A stretch of 62,841 nucleotides of DNA. Source: a bacterium. Lineage in GTDB: Bacteria; Margulisbacteria; Marinamargulisbacteria; UBA817; JABISL01. Shown one piece after another: positions 45,625 through 54,903 of this stretch (positions within the stretch are counted from its first letter, which is position 1; each line of letters opens with the position of its first letter). The stretch is from the NCBI GenBank assembly GCA_018700055.1, contig JABISL010000053.1, positions 1 through 62,841 of the forward strand. Reading direction: 5' to 3'. A program made the position numbers and the translations under genes. The notes under the pieces were generated by a model, which saw nothing but the letters and a program-made list of their open reading frames with translations, was not told the DNA's origin and ran no database searches.

Positions 45625-46017
45625 CTAGCTTAAGCGCGCTTCTGCCATGACTTCTACTGCAACGCCTTTGGGTAAACTCGCTACACCCAGTACCCCACGT
45701 GCCGGAAATGGGTCGCTCAAATACTCTGAATATATCGCATCAAACTCAGCGAACCGAGCCATGTCAGTCAAAAAGATAGTGACCTTATAGACATCCTTCA
45801 TCGTCGCTCCTGCAGCCTGAATCACAGCGCTAACATTCGCCATAACCTGACGCGCTTCCGCATCAAACGACTCCGTAATCAGGTCTCCTGTACTCGGGTT
45901 AATCGCAATCTGCCCACTCACGTGAACAATGCCATTTACAACCACTGCTTGGCTATAGGATCCAACTGGCGCCGGGGCGTTTTGGGTCTCAATTACAGTG
46001 AAAGACGAGTTACTCAT
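45625..46017 (-). CDS. ridA: RidA-family enamine/imine deaminase
   Basis: RidA hydrolyses reactive 2-aminoacrylate-type enamines. The protein from the ATG at 46017 is 130 residues, the family length. It has APAPVGSYSQAVVVNG, VSGQIAINPSTG, a VIQAAGATMKDVYKVTIFLTDM helix-strand and the C-terminal GVASLPKGVAVEVMAEA, containing the conserved glycine and glutamate positions. The longer frame adds 22 unrelated residues. The chosen start lies seven bases from an extended -10 sequence, so it may be leaderless. Confidence 0.93.
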   Translation of the reverse strand: MSNSSFTVIETQNAPAPVGSYSQAVVVNGIVHVSGQIAINPSTGDLITESFDAEARQVMANVSAVIQAAGATMKDVYKVTIFLTDMARFAEFDAIYSEYLSDPFPARGVLGVASLPKGVAVEVMAEARLS

Positions 46018-46033
46018 ACCCCACATCATAACA
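46018..46033 (-). promoter_or_regulatory. Extended -10 close to the ridA start
   Basis: On the minus strand TGTTATGAT gives a TGn extension plus TATGAT (46025-46030), seven bases before the ridA ATG, with no Shine-Dalgarno sequence between. This predicts a leaderless ridA mRNA. Confidence 0.5.
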
Positions 46034-46118
46034 GTTAATAGTTTATAAAGCCTAAAAACTGGGAATAATTTACGCGTACCCACCTATAAACATATATATA
46101 AAAGAGACACAATAAGTT

Positions 46119-49100
46119 ATGAATACTACTTCTAGCAATATTCCCCATCCCCTAACTCCCCGCACTCGGCCTGGCGCACAAAACGCTGGAAATAAGGCGG
46201 AAGCACGTACACTCGAAACAACCAAGCAGCTACTCGCTGGTACCTCACCGTCCGAAATTGGGGAGCTCAAAAACGCTGCAAAAACGGCAAGTCAAAATAT
46301 CAAAGATACTGCAAATCAGCACATCAAAGGTGCCGCCAAAGATGTGGCCGATATGCTTAAAGGCCATAGCGAAAAACCAATGAGCAAAACAGAGCTTTTG
46401 GACCAGTTACTTGGCAAAAAAAATGAACCGGCCACAAAAGAATCTGAAGATCCAGTAGAAAGGAAAACCCACCGAAAAACCGTTGATGCCTTTATCTCTG
46501 CCCTAACCGATGAAAACCTGGGACAAGGAACAATTGACGATCTAAAGCTTGTACTAAATTCTCGTCTATCAAAATATGAAAAGCCTAGCTACATATTGCT
46601 TAAACTCAACGAATTCGTAAACAAAAAACAACCTAAACCCACAAACAAACCACCACCTTCATTTACTACTAATACGAGTGGTCCCGATTCAAGCAATCGA
46701 AAAAGTACTAATACGCCTCCATCTACGTATTTAAACAACTTCATGAGAACCCAACCTAAAACCTCTCAGACCGCTGAAGTTGAAATGAACGCCTTACCTA
46801 AAAAAACAAAAGCACCGGCACCCAAAGAACCGTCTGTCGCGTACGAAAGTCACGAGACACTCCAAGGGTCTCATCCTAGTTCAGAAGACCTAGAAGCAAT
46901 GGCCTTAGCAGACCCAAGTTTTGATGGTGATGACTTTGGTGGTGATACCGACGTCGAAAGTCTTGGAGGACAAACACCAACGCCAAAAAACGTCGTAGAC
47001 ATGGCAACCGCAAATACAGATTTCTTTGATGTCGATGATGACTTTGATGATGACGATGAGGGTGACCTTCTGGGAGGAAGCCCCGCTGGTGCTAGCGCTG
47101 TCTCTGATAGCGAAGGAATCCTTCTTGGAGACAGCGAGCCAGATGCCTCATCTGTATCTACGTTTGGTGAGAATGACATCTTTTTTCCTGAAGAAGACCC
47201 TTCAGCAGCTGCCCCTCTAACAGAACAGGAGCAACAACAAAAAGTAGGCGACCTACTGAAAACCCAAAGTGCCCAGGCCGCAGAAACCTTGGGCATAAAC
47301 TTGGACGCCGATGGAGGAGTCCTTCTGGGGGACAGTGACCCGGACTCAGTCTCATCTGAAGAGGTCAACGATTTTGAACACCCGCCTGGCGACACATGGA
47401 CCGACGTTGGAGAAACATGGCAAGACGTTGGAGGCGAAGTCGGCCTAAGCGAACCTATAGATGAGTTCGAAGGAATGTCGCTTTTTGACTTAGCAAACTT
47501 AGACATTGGCGAACCTCACGCTGACGGTCTTGGACAACAGGAAGATGACTTTGATACAGGAGAGGCCTATACCCCTTCTCTAGCTGATTTAGCGTACGGA
47601 AATCCTGACAAAGAATCCACGGGAGAATCCACGGGAGAATCAAACGCCCCGCCTCGGCCCAAAGTTAATCTAACTCAAATGGGTCTCCAAGCAGAGGCTT
47701 TGGGAGAGATGCTCGACAACAACATATTCTCTGCAGAACCACCCGAAAAAGAAACATCTCAACCCCTTCCTCCGAGATCACGTAAGCTAGGAGACCAGGC
47801 CGCAGGTGAATTTGATGGTCTATCCAAATTAGCAAAAGAAGCCCAATTCAATCCACAAATAACCCCTAGTAATATTGATCTAAATGAAATTGATGCAGAA
47901 ATGGATCGGGTTCAATCCGAACTCAACGCTAAACATACCGCCCCCGTCCCCAAACCAACTATCAACGCGGACAGAACAAAACTCATAGGCCGACCCACAC
48001 TTGCGCATAAACTCGCAGTCAAAGAAGGGTTCAATAAGGTAATACAACAATCCAAAGACCTCCGTGTAGCCCTACACCAAGGGTCTCCTCACGACGTCAA
48101 AACACCTCTCAAAGGGTCTACAGATTACTTAAGACCCACATCCAAAAAAAAAGTGGCCGATGGATTGAACGCCGTCAAAACACTCCAAGACAAATTAGAG
48201 GCAAGCAATACATTATCACCGGAAGAAAATGCTGATCTTAACGAAGCCATACAGTTTTTTAAAAAAGCAAATGACCATGCCCATCTTGGATTACTTGCCA
48301 CAAAAGGCGTTCACGTTAGACAAGAAGCTATGACCATTACCACCAAAATGGGCGATAATTTAGCTAAAACACCTAGCCGAACTAATACGAAGGAAGGACT
48401 TGATGATGAACTCAAGCACCTAGCCAAACAAGCACGTCACTTAAATCAAAGAGCAGATGTCATTAGACAAGAATTTGACGCATTAGAAGTCTCTATCGGA
48501 GCCGAAGAAATCAATCGCAGTCGATTTCAATTTAATGAAGCAGAACCCACCATAAACACATTAAATCGAATGAGCACTTCTATAGAAACCCAACTTTCAG
48601 CCTCTAATGAACTACTCCAAGCCGAAGAAAAGATGGCGGCTTACACAGGAGAAACCGTTTCAGGGTTTATAACAGAAACCCAAAGAAATATTACAAATGC
48701 GAAAACGGCCAAAGACGTACTTTCCATATTAAGTACCTTCAACAACATTATGTCCCAAGCCGATGATATGATGAGTGATCTTGAAAATATCCCCCAACAG
48801 TCGAATGCCAAACTACAGGCAAGAAAAGATAAACTCACTACGGATCTAAGTAAAAGCCTTGTATTACTGACTGAAAGTAATCGAGACATCCAAGGGTTAG
48901 CCGCACAAACAATAGACGCATTAAACACCGAATCCGCAAGACTCCCCTTAGGCAATTATCAAGGGTTTGCATCCATCGCAAATACGTACACTGAGACCCA
49001 AACACCTGTCCTAGACACACTCAAAGAAGGAGTAAGCGACTCCATCCAAGCATTTGGAAACCAGCTCTCAGACAGTATTCACGCCGAAAACCAACTCTCA

Positions 49101-51599
49101 GACAACAATCTAAAAGCCCTACAATCACAGCTTCAAGGACTACAAGCCCACCCAGACTTCCAACAAGCTCTAGGTGAAGACGACCCCACAACCCAAGAGA
49201 TAAATACTCAAATTGGCAAACTACTTCCTCAAATCACAACACAATTACAGGTCATCTCAACCATTAACGAATTCCAGGAGTTTGTAGAAGCGTTCAAAGC
49301 CCCCGATCAAGCAACCAACATCATAATCCCTACCCCTGATCCAACCACCGCTCTATCCCAAAACAAAATGAGCCTTCATGCAACTGTTGCACAAGCAAAA
49401 TCCACTGATGCGTTGAATGACATTGAGCTAAAACTTGTCACGTTCGAAGCGAGAATGGACATAACTGGATCCGATGGCAACACTGCCTGGACAGAGATTA
49501 ATCAAATCCTCCAAGACACCAAAGCCACTATTGGAGTAAAAAGGGAAGAATTCAACGCAGGAGCTAACTCTAAAGAAGCCACTGGGTTAGGCGCCCCTGG
49601 CGGTGCTAGTACCCCAGACTCCCGACCAAGACGAAAAACAGGACCTCCGGGAGGGAGCCCTATAGCTCCAAACACGGTATCAGGCAGAGCCAAAACGCCC
49701 CCTGAAGAACTAGCTACGTTTAAAGCCAATCAAACACCACTTGTATTAAACAGAAGGGTTCGAATTCAGGACCTCCCTCATAGATCAATATTTTTAACCC
49801 CAGAAGAAAGCCAGCCAGCAGACAACCCTAACGACATAACAATAACACCAGGTATTAAATGGAGCGTTCCCGCTAATCCAGCACAATCAGAGACGCCACT
49901 CCAACAACCTTCATTAATGAGTGATATGCCCGTCCGTCGAGCAAGACGAAGAGAGGCGGACCCCCTACCTTCATCACCTGGATTACCAATGGGAGAACCA
50001 TCAAAACCAAACACAACAACACCCCCTATGCCACCAGCATCAGTGACGAGTCAACCCGCCCCTACATTAGAGAGTCCAGATGCTAACTCTCCCGACCAAA
50101 GAAACATTAGTGATAGCCCTCACCAGTCTGGGGTCTCAACTGAAGCCCCCTCATTAGTTAACACAGGTAGATCAACAACAGCAAACACCCCTATGGATCC
50201 CATAGCAGGGAGAGAAAATGAAGCCCTACTTAATCTAAACGACGGATTTGTACCTAACGAAGATGCGATTAAACCACCAACAGCAGAAGACGCACCTCCG
50301 CCACCACCTACTGCAGAACCCACACGCAGAGCGAGACAACCTGCCCCATCCCCCACTATCTTGGGTGATTTAACACCTCAAGACACCAACTTTGCCCCGC
50401 CATTACCACCACCGATTACCCCTGACGAGTCTGGGGGAATAGCAGTCGAAGATATCTCCATTGCCGGAACCGCCCCAGAAGCAGACGTAGAAATAGCGGA
50501 CGAAACCCCAATCGCCCCAACCGGATTACCAACAATCGCAGATTTTAGCGAGGATGAAAATCTGTCGATCCAAAAAACTGTACAAGAATTAGTCCAAACA
50601 CAAATAGCGGATCTCTTCTACAACGACCCTAACGACCAAAACATGATGGAAAAAGCCTTAAAGGCTATAGACAGTTCCGTAAATTGGAGTATTAACAAAC
50701 TTACATTGGGAAGAGAATTAAATACGAATACATTCCATACTGAACTAGCAGCGCTTCTAGAATCCACAATTCAAACCACCATTACGGCAGAAGAATCTAA
50801 AACTGAAGCCGTACAACTAAAACTTGCGACCTACACCGAAGCAAAAGAGGCAGCCAGTAAGATTACGGACTGGGATTTAAGCACTGAAGATCATGCCACT
50901 AAGGCAAGCGATGTAGTATTAAGTAGTACTGACTGGGCCATAGAGTATGCCACTCTCAGCAAGGAACGACTCAACACTGTCATAACTGGACTTAAGGCAG
51001 AAGCAGAAAGCCTAAAAGAGCACCTAGGACAATCAGGTGGCAACTCACAGATTCAAAAAAGATTAGATTCCATTCAAAACCAATTGAGTAACTACTCCGC
51101 CCCTGGAGGAGAACTCGACAAACAAGACCAATTATTAACGGCATCTCAAGAAGCAAAAAATGCCGTCCAAGGAAAATCCAAAACCGTAACAAAACAGTTC
51201 GTCCTACAACAATTAACAAAGGGAACAAATGCCAAGTTCTTTATACAAGCCGATGACACACAAACTTCTTTTAGTACGGTATCTCATTCATTACTTCATG
51301 AAGCAAACGCAAAATTTATACATACATTAGTAGATGGAAACGCCGTCACTGTAGACAGATCAGCCGTCCTCACCCATGCGATTGACGGAATTACTCAAGA
51401 ATCCCCAAATGACCTCAGCTACAATGACTTCCTTCAGAGCCTATTCACACAAATCACACACACAAATGACAGAGCAGAAATAGAGCCTGAACTCGATGTA
51501 GAAGAAGACGAAGAGAACCCTGTTGATGGAGGTAAGCTTCCTCTCCCCGCAAGAAGTGACGGATCACCCGTCACCGTAGCTGCTGAAGCGGTCCTCTAA
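46119..51599 (+). CDS. Giant 1826-residue disordered and coiled-coil protein
   Basis: I recognise no family. There is no signal peptide and no membrane helix. Visible regions: a helical N-terminus to about residue 170; a Pro/Ser/Thr-rich stretch to 240; a highly acidic segment to about 520 with repeated LLG[DG]S motifs (near residues 317, 336 and 398) and a 12-base DNA tandem repeat giving STGE twice; a long helical, probably coiled-coil region to about 1150; a proline-rich linker with many PPxP runs to about 1475; and a helical C-terminal domain ending in a short acidic tail. Tryptophan and cysteine are nearly absent. A beta-barrel gene and a lipoprotein gene follow. Scaffold, filament or secreted-effector roles are all possible; none is shown. 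Confidence 0.75.
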   Translation: MNTTSSNIPHPLTPRTRPGAQNAGNKAEARTLETTKQLLAGTSPSEIGELKNAAKTASQNIKDTANQHIKGAAKDVADMLKGHSEKPMSKTELLDQLLGKKNEPATKESEDPVERKTHRKTVDAFISALTDENLGQGTIDDLKLVLNSRLSKYEKPSYILLKLNEFVNKKQPKPTNKPPPSFTTNTSGPDSSNRKSTNTPPSTYLNNFMRTQPKTSQTAEVEMNALPKKTKAPAPKEPSVAYESHETLQGSHPSSEDLEAMALADPSFDGDDFGGDTDVESLGGQTPTPKNVVDMATANTDFFDVDDDFDDDDEGDLLGGSPAGASAVSDSEGILLGDSEPDASSVSTFGENDIFFPEEDPSAAAPLTEQEQQQKVGDLLKTQSAQAAETLGINLDADGGVLLGDSDPDSVSSEEVNDFEHPPGDTWTDVGETWQDVGGEVGLSEPIDEFEGMSLFDLANLDIGEPHADGLGQQEDDFDTGEAYTPSLADLAYGNPDKESTGESTGESNAPPRPKVNLTQMGLQAEALGEMLDNNIFSAEPPEKETSQPLPPRSRKLGDQAAGEFDGLSKLAKEAQFNPQITPSNIDLNEIDAEMDRVQSELNAKHTAPVPKPTINADRTKLIGRPTLAHKLAVKEGFNKVIQQSKDLRVALHQGSPHDVKTPLKGSTDYLRPTSKKKVADGLNAVKTLQDKLEASNTLSPEENADLNEAIQFFKKANDHAHLGLLATKGVHVRQEAMTITTKMGDNLAKTPSRTNTKEGLDDELKHLAKQARHLNQRADVIRQEFDALEVSIGAEEINRSRFQFNEAEPTINTLNRMSTSIETQLSASNELLQAEEKMAAYTGETVSGFITETQRNITNAKTAKDVLSILSTFNNIMSQADDMMSDLENIPQQSNAKLQARKDKLTTDLSKSLVLLTESNRDIQGLAAQTIDALNTESARLPLGNYQGFASIANTYTETQTPVLDTLKEGVSDSIQAFGNQLSDSIHAENQLSDNNLKALQSQLQGLQAHPDFQQALGEDDPTTQEINTQIGKLLPQITTQLQVISTINEFQEFVEAFKAPDQATNIIIPTPDPTTALSQNKMSLHATVAQAKSTDALNDIELKLVTFEARMDITGSDGNTAWTEINQILQDTKATIGVKREEFNAGANSKEATGLGAPGGASTPDSRPRRKTGPPGGSPIAPNTVSGRAKTPPEELATFKANQTPLVLNRRVRIQDLPHRSIFLTPEESQPADNPNDITITPGIKWSVPANPAQSETPLQQPSLMSDMPVRRARRREADPLPSSPGLPMGEPSKPNTTTPPMPPASVTSQPAPTLESPDANSPDQRNISDSPHQSGVSTEAPSLVNTGRSTTANTPMDPIAGRENEALLNLNDGFVPNEDAIKPPTAEDAPPPPPTAEPTRRARQPAPSPTILGDLTPQDTNFAPPLPPPITPDESGGIAVEDISIAGTAPEADVEIADETPIAPTGLPTIADFSEDENLSIQKTVQELVQTQIADLFYNDPNDQNMMEKALKAIDSSVNWSINKLTLGRELNTNTFHTELAALLESTIQTTITAEESKTEAVQLKLATYTEAKEAASKITDWDLSTEDHATKASDVVLSSTDWAIEYATLSKERLNTVITGLKAEAESLKEHLGQSGGNSQIQKRLDSIQNQLSNYSAPGGELDKQDQLLTASQEAKNAVQGKSKTVTKQFVLQQLTKGTNAKFFIQADDTQTSFSTVSHSLLHEANAKFIHTLVDGNAVTVDRSAVLTHAIDGITQESPNDLSYNDFLQSLFTQITHTNDRAEIEPELDVEEDEENPVDGGKLPLPARSDGSPVTVAAEAVL

Positions 51600-51617
51600 A
51601 TGCTACAATGGAGCCAA

Positions 51618-52142
51618 ATGAAAAAAATGATTTTTGGAGTACTGTTACTCACCCTATTAATCACTATAGTCACTCCTAGTACGGCCAAACCAACACATTG
51701 GCGATTGTCTACCGACATGTCGAATATGCCCCTTGGACTCGTTGGGCTGAGCTATGAGCACCCACTTACCGCCAAAAGCACTGCATCTTTCCATATCAAA
51801 ACATGGACCGAAAACCGACGATTCATTGCCTGGAATGGCAACGCTATTGGTATTAGCTATCGCAACTATTTCACGCATCGCATGATGGGCCATTTTTATG
51901 GACTTGGAATGAATATAGGAATTGTTTCCGCGAGACAGACCAATGTCTCACCACAACAAAACAGTAACTCCATTTTTTATGCCCCCTATTATGAAGCCGG
52001 GTACTTGTTTGATTTCTCCAATAATTGGACCGTAGGATTAGAACTCCAAGCCATCTATATCATGGGGCAATTACACAACATTGTCTTACCTGATATTGGA
52101 TTGCATTTCCTCCCCAAATTCACAGTCGGTTATCGGTTTTAG
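51618..52142 (+). CDS. Small outer-membrane beta-barrel-like protein
   Basis: From the ATG at 51618 (MKKMIFGVLLLTLL) the protein has a clean signal peptide ending STA. GGAG lies four bases upstream; the frame also opens at 51600. The mature 150 residues alternate polar and hydrophobic residues with many aromatic turns (GISYRNYFTHRMMGHFYGLGMNIG, YYEAGYLFDFSNNWTVG) and end in FTVGYRF. A C-terminal phenylalanine is the usual beta-barrel assembly signal. It starts within 20 bases of the giant gene's stop, so the two are probably co-transcribed. Confidence 0.72.
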   Translation: MKKMIFGVLLLTLLITIVTPSTAKPTHWRLSTDMSNMPLGLVGLSYEHPLTAKSTASFHIKTWTENRRFIAWNGNAIGISYRNYFTHRMMGHFYGLGMNIGIVSARQTNVSPQQNSNSIFYAPYYEAGYLFDFSNNWTVGLELQAIYIMGQLHNIVLPDIGLHFLPKFTVGYRF

Positions 52143-52196
52143 GTACCATCGCTTTTTTGACGTTTAAATTGGTGCAAAAATGGGTATGAAGACTCT

Positions 52197-53165
52197 ATGG
52201 AGTCACTCAAATCAAAACGGGCCCTTTGCCTATCTATCGGGTTAATATGCCTCATTGTTTTTTTATCTACAGGATGTGCTTTTTTTGAAGAAGTCAGTGA
52301 AGGAAAGCAATTGCTCACATCTTCTAAATTTGTTAGCACGAGCATCAATAATAATAACTCACATAATCAGGTCAATGGATTCTCTCAATTTACGACCAAC
52401 CACGTCACTGTTTCGAATCAAGACGGGGACAGCGGCACATTAATCTCCCCTAACAATGTCACCGGAAAAGCAGTCGCATTAATTATCACAACAGGAAGTA
52501 ATGAAGGTGTGGATATATTTGGTCCGAAACGTCCTGATCAAATCCAACCCAATGATCCCGAGCTTATTTTGGTTCCATTCGACATGAGCGAACGACTGCG
52601 TATCAGTAGTACCACCGAAATACCCGACGATTTTCGAGGCGGTCAAAGCAATAACATGGCGATTGTTATCGGTTATATGGACATTCATTTCGGGATCGAT
52701 TCTAACAACTTCTCTGAAGGAGGATCAAGCACTAGCGACATCGTTGTTCGAATTGCGTTGGGGTCTATCGAAGGGATGATTAAAGGAGACGTTTTGTTCA
52801 AGCTTAACAACGAATTCAAATGGCTAAACAGTAGTGATCAGTTCGTATCTACTCGACCAGCCAATCCAGTAATGGTGCCCAAAATAAGAGATTTTAATGG
52901 GTCAGAACATCAACCCGACATGCATTTTTATTCCCTTAACATCCAAATGAACCAATCCGTGAATATGGATGCGGGAACAGTACTTACCAGCTCAGCAATG
53001 AATGTCGAACTGGATTTTCATGTCGACAATCTTCTACTAATTAAAAATAAAAACGATCTGTCGAGTATAAACGAAGTCGATTTAGTCAAAGCCGTCAGAC
53101 TCTCAGGAAGTATCGACAACGGTAATTCAGGACTATCCGTCACCCCATCGGTCACCTTCCTTTAA
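52197..53165 (+). CDS. Putative outer-membrane lipoprotein, unknown function
   Basis: The 322-residue product starts with a basic n-region and a hydrophobic stretch ending LSTGC, a lipobox with the lipid-modified cysteine at position 27. The residue after it is Ala, compatible with outer-membrane sorting. The mature part is beta-rich and polar (VSNQDGDSGTLISPNNVTGKAVALIITTGSN). It has no motif I recognise. It is third in line after the giant protein and the beta-barrel. A tail-to-tail gene follows nine bases later. Confidence 0.72.
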   Translation: MESLKSKRALCLSIGLICLIVFLSTGCAFFEEVSEGKQLLTSSKFVSTSINNNNSHNQVNGFSQFTTNHVTVSNQDGDSGTLISPNNVTGKAVALIITTGSNEGVDIFGPKRPDQIQPNDPELILVPFDMSERLRISSTTEIPDDFRGGQSNNMAIVIGYMDIHFGIDSNNFSEGGSSTSDIVVRIALGSIEGMIKGDVLFKLNNEFKWLNSSDQFVSTRPANPVMVPKIRDFNGSEHQPDMHFYSLNIQMNQSVNMDAGTVLTSSAMNVELDFHVDNLLLIKNKNDLSSINEVDLVKAVRLSGSIDNGNSGLSVTPSVTFL

Positions 53166-53174
53166 TATAAGAGC

Positions 53175-53717
53175 CTATTTAAACAGTTTACGCTTAAACT
53201 TTTGCCATTGAGTAAGCCTTGGCGTCACAAAAATAGCGGTAAAAGGCTCAAATACAGCCCCTTCAACAAAGACTTTATAGGCTAGAACCAAACAACGGTG
53301 ATTTCCATCCACAATCCGAAAGGTACCTTGAGGATTAGAAGCTTGCTCCTTCTCAGTCGCATGCGTAATAAACAATGGTAAAAAAGCCTCATATGAAAAC
53401 GCATCATAAACCTTTAGCGAGGATTGAAAATAATGAGACTGTTTAGACTCTGACAACGACTGAAACGTCATCCCCTTATCTTTCATACGATTGACCAAGT
53501 CTCCAATCGTATTATTTTTCTCTTGGCAAAGTATATTCCAATTAGGATGATACTCCGCAATCAAAGAAAGAAACCCCTCTATCGTCTCTATCTTGAGTTC
53601 ATATAAGGACTGGTATTCCTCTTGAATAGCAGCCTTCATATAAGAAGTCGTCCGCCATCCTTTCCCTGCTTTGGCCTCTAAATGAGCAATTACCGTTTCT
53701 TTACTTATTGGAATCAT
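53175..53717 (-). CDS. Protein with ParB/sulfiredoxin-like nuclease-fold motif
   Basis: The 180-residue product is not a standard ParB. Its C-terminal third contains FRIVDGNHRCLVLAY. DGxHR is the sequence that positions phosphate or nucleotide in ParB/sulfiredoxin-type folds and is also used by small kinases and transferases of that group. The N-terminal part is helical. No DNA-binding domain is obvious. It diverges from rlmN across a 58-base gap with a -10-like sequence near each start. Confidence 0.6.
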   Translation of the reverse strand: MIPISKETVIAHLEAKAGKGWRTTSYMKAAIQEEYQSLYELKIETIEGFLSLIAEYHPNWNILCQEKNNTIGDLVNRMKDKGMTFQSLSESKQSHYFQSSLKVYDAFSYEAFLPLFITHATEKEQASNPQGTFRIVDGNHRCLVLAYKVFVEGAVFEPFTAIFVTPRLTQWQKFKRKLFK

Positions 53718-53735
53718 AAGACGTTCACTATACCA
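53718..53735 (-). promoter_or_regulatory. Extended -10 close to the ParB-like gene start
   Basis: On the minus strand TGGTATAGT contains TATAGT (53727-53732) nine bases before the ATG at 53717, with a TGn extension and no Shine-Dalgarno sequence. The predicted 5' leader is only a couple of bases. Confidence 0.45.
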
Positions 53736-53762
53736 TTACTGGCACCAATCCCCCTTCATAGC

Positions 53763-53776
53763 TATACTGAGTCACA
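53763..53776 (+). promoter_or_regulatory. -10 close to the rlmN start
   Basis: TATACT (53763-53768) lies seven bases before the rlmN ATG at 53776. There is no Shine-Dalgarno sequence, so the transcript is predicted to begin at or next to the start codon. It is divergent from the promoter of the ParB-like gene about 30 bases away. Confidence 0.5.
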
Positions 53777-54816
53777 TGGCCAACGACCCTAAATATTTAT
53801 TAGACTACACACTAGAAGAACTCAAAGTTGCGGTACAGGACCTTGGGCTCCCCAAGTACACCGCCTCCCAGCTATTAACATGGGTCGCTCAGAAAAACAT
53901 CCGCGACTACAGTGCGATGACAAATATTTCCAAAGCGCATCAAGAAACCCTTAAACAGAAGCTGCCTATCTCACCCTACACTCGGGCAAAAAAGCTACCG
54001 GCACCGGATGGATCTGCTATCAAATATATATTTGAATTAGCACCCAAACAGTTCGTTGAAGCAGTCGTCCTCCAAGAAAAAGACTATAAAACGCTCTGCA
54101 TCTCCTCCCAATGCGGATGTCCAGTTGGATGCAAATTCTGTGTAACTGGTTACGCGGGATTCAAAACAAATCTATCTGCAGGTCAAATCACTGGACAACT
54201 CCATTACATCCAAGGTGACGGCCACAAAATAAGCAACATCGTTTATATGGGAATGGGTGAACCGTTACTCAACTATGATTCTGTGTTCAAATCAATTGAT
54301 AACCTTACCGACCCCAAAGGATTTGGATTAGGAAAAAGACGTATTACAGTGTCTACCTCAGGCTATATCCAAGGAATTAAACGCTTAATTGCGGATGAAC
54401 AAACCATTAATCTTGCATTCTCTGTAGGGAGTCCAAACCCTATCAATCGACTCCAAATGATGCCTTTTGAAAAACAAAACCCCATTATGAAAATTGCACC
54501 ACTTCTTAAGGAATTTTCGTCCCAGCATAATAGACAACTAACCTTGGAATACACACTATGTGAAGGAATGAATGACAAAAAAGAAGATGCCATTCAATTG
54601 GCCAACTTAGCCACTTACCTTTTCGCTCACGTTAATTTAATTAACTTGAACCCACACCCAAGTATTCCCTATAAACCCGTTCAACTAAAAACAATTCGCA
54701 ACTTCCATCGCTGGATCAAAAACCAAGACGTCAGCTGCACGTTAAGAGGCACAAAAGGGCAAGAAGTTGTTGCCGCATGCGGTCAACTTGGCGAAAGCAT
54801 GCTCAAAGATTTTTAA
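53776..54816 (+). CDS. rlmN: Dual-specificity 23S rRNA/tRNA adenine-C2 methyltransferase RlmN
   Basis: RlmN is a radical-SAM enzyme that methylates A2503 of 23S rRNA and A37 of some tRNAs. The 346-residue protein has the N-terminal YTASQLLTWVAQKNI helix domain and the cluster motif CPVGCKFC, with cysteines 115, 119 and 122. Other family segments are GMGEPLLNYD, VSTSGYIQGI and LAFSVGSPN. The C-terminal INLNPHP and TLRGTKGQEVVAACGQL contain the resolving cysteine. Length is normal. Confidence 0.96.
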   Translation: MANDPKYLLDYTLEELKVAVQDLGLPKYTASQLLTWVAQKNIRDYSAMTNISKAHQETLKQKLPISPYTRAKKLPAPDGSAIKYIFELAPKQFVEAVVLQEKDYKTLCISSQCGCPVGCKFCVTGYAGFKTNLSAGQITGQLHYIQGDGHKISNIVYMGMGEPLLNYDSVFKSIDNLTDPKGFGLGKRRITVSTSGYIQGIKRLIADEQTINLAFSVGSPNPINRLQMMPFEKQNPIMKIAPLLKEFSSQHNRQLTLEYTLCEGMNDKKEDAIQLANLATYLFAHVNLINLNPHPSIPYKPVQLKTIRNFHRWIKNQDVSCTLRGTKGQEVVAACGQLGESMLKDF

Positions 54817-54903
54817 GGTTAAAATTTGACAGCCTCCATCTAAACTTGGTATCTTAATAACATAGAACCTAACAGGTTTAACTAACTTTCCCCGACAGTT
54901 TAT

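Noticed and set aside
46871-47506. 211-codon open frame antisense to the giant gene
   Set aside because: It is a Ser/Pro-rich mirror of the acidic low-complexity coding region on the plus strand, with no independent motif.
47612-47643. Minisatellite-like tandem repeat in the giant gene (12-base unit, two copies plus a part)
   Set aside because: Too few copies to be a meaningful variable locus; noted only as part of the low-complexity coding region.
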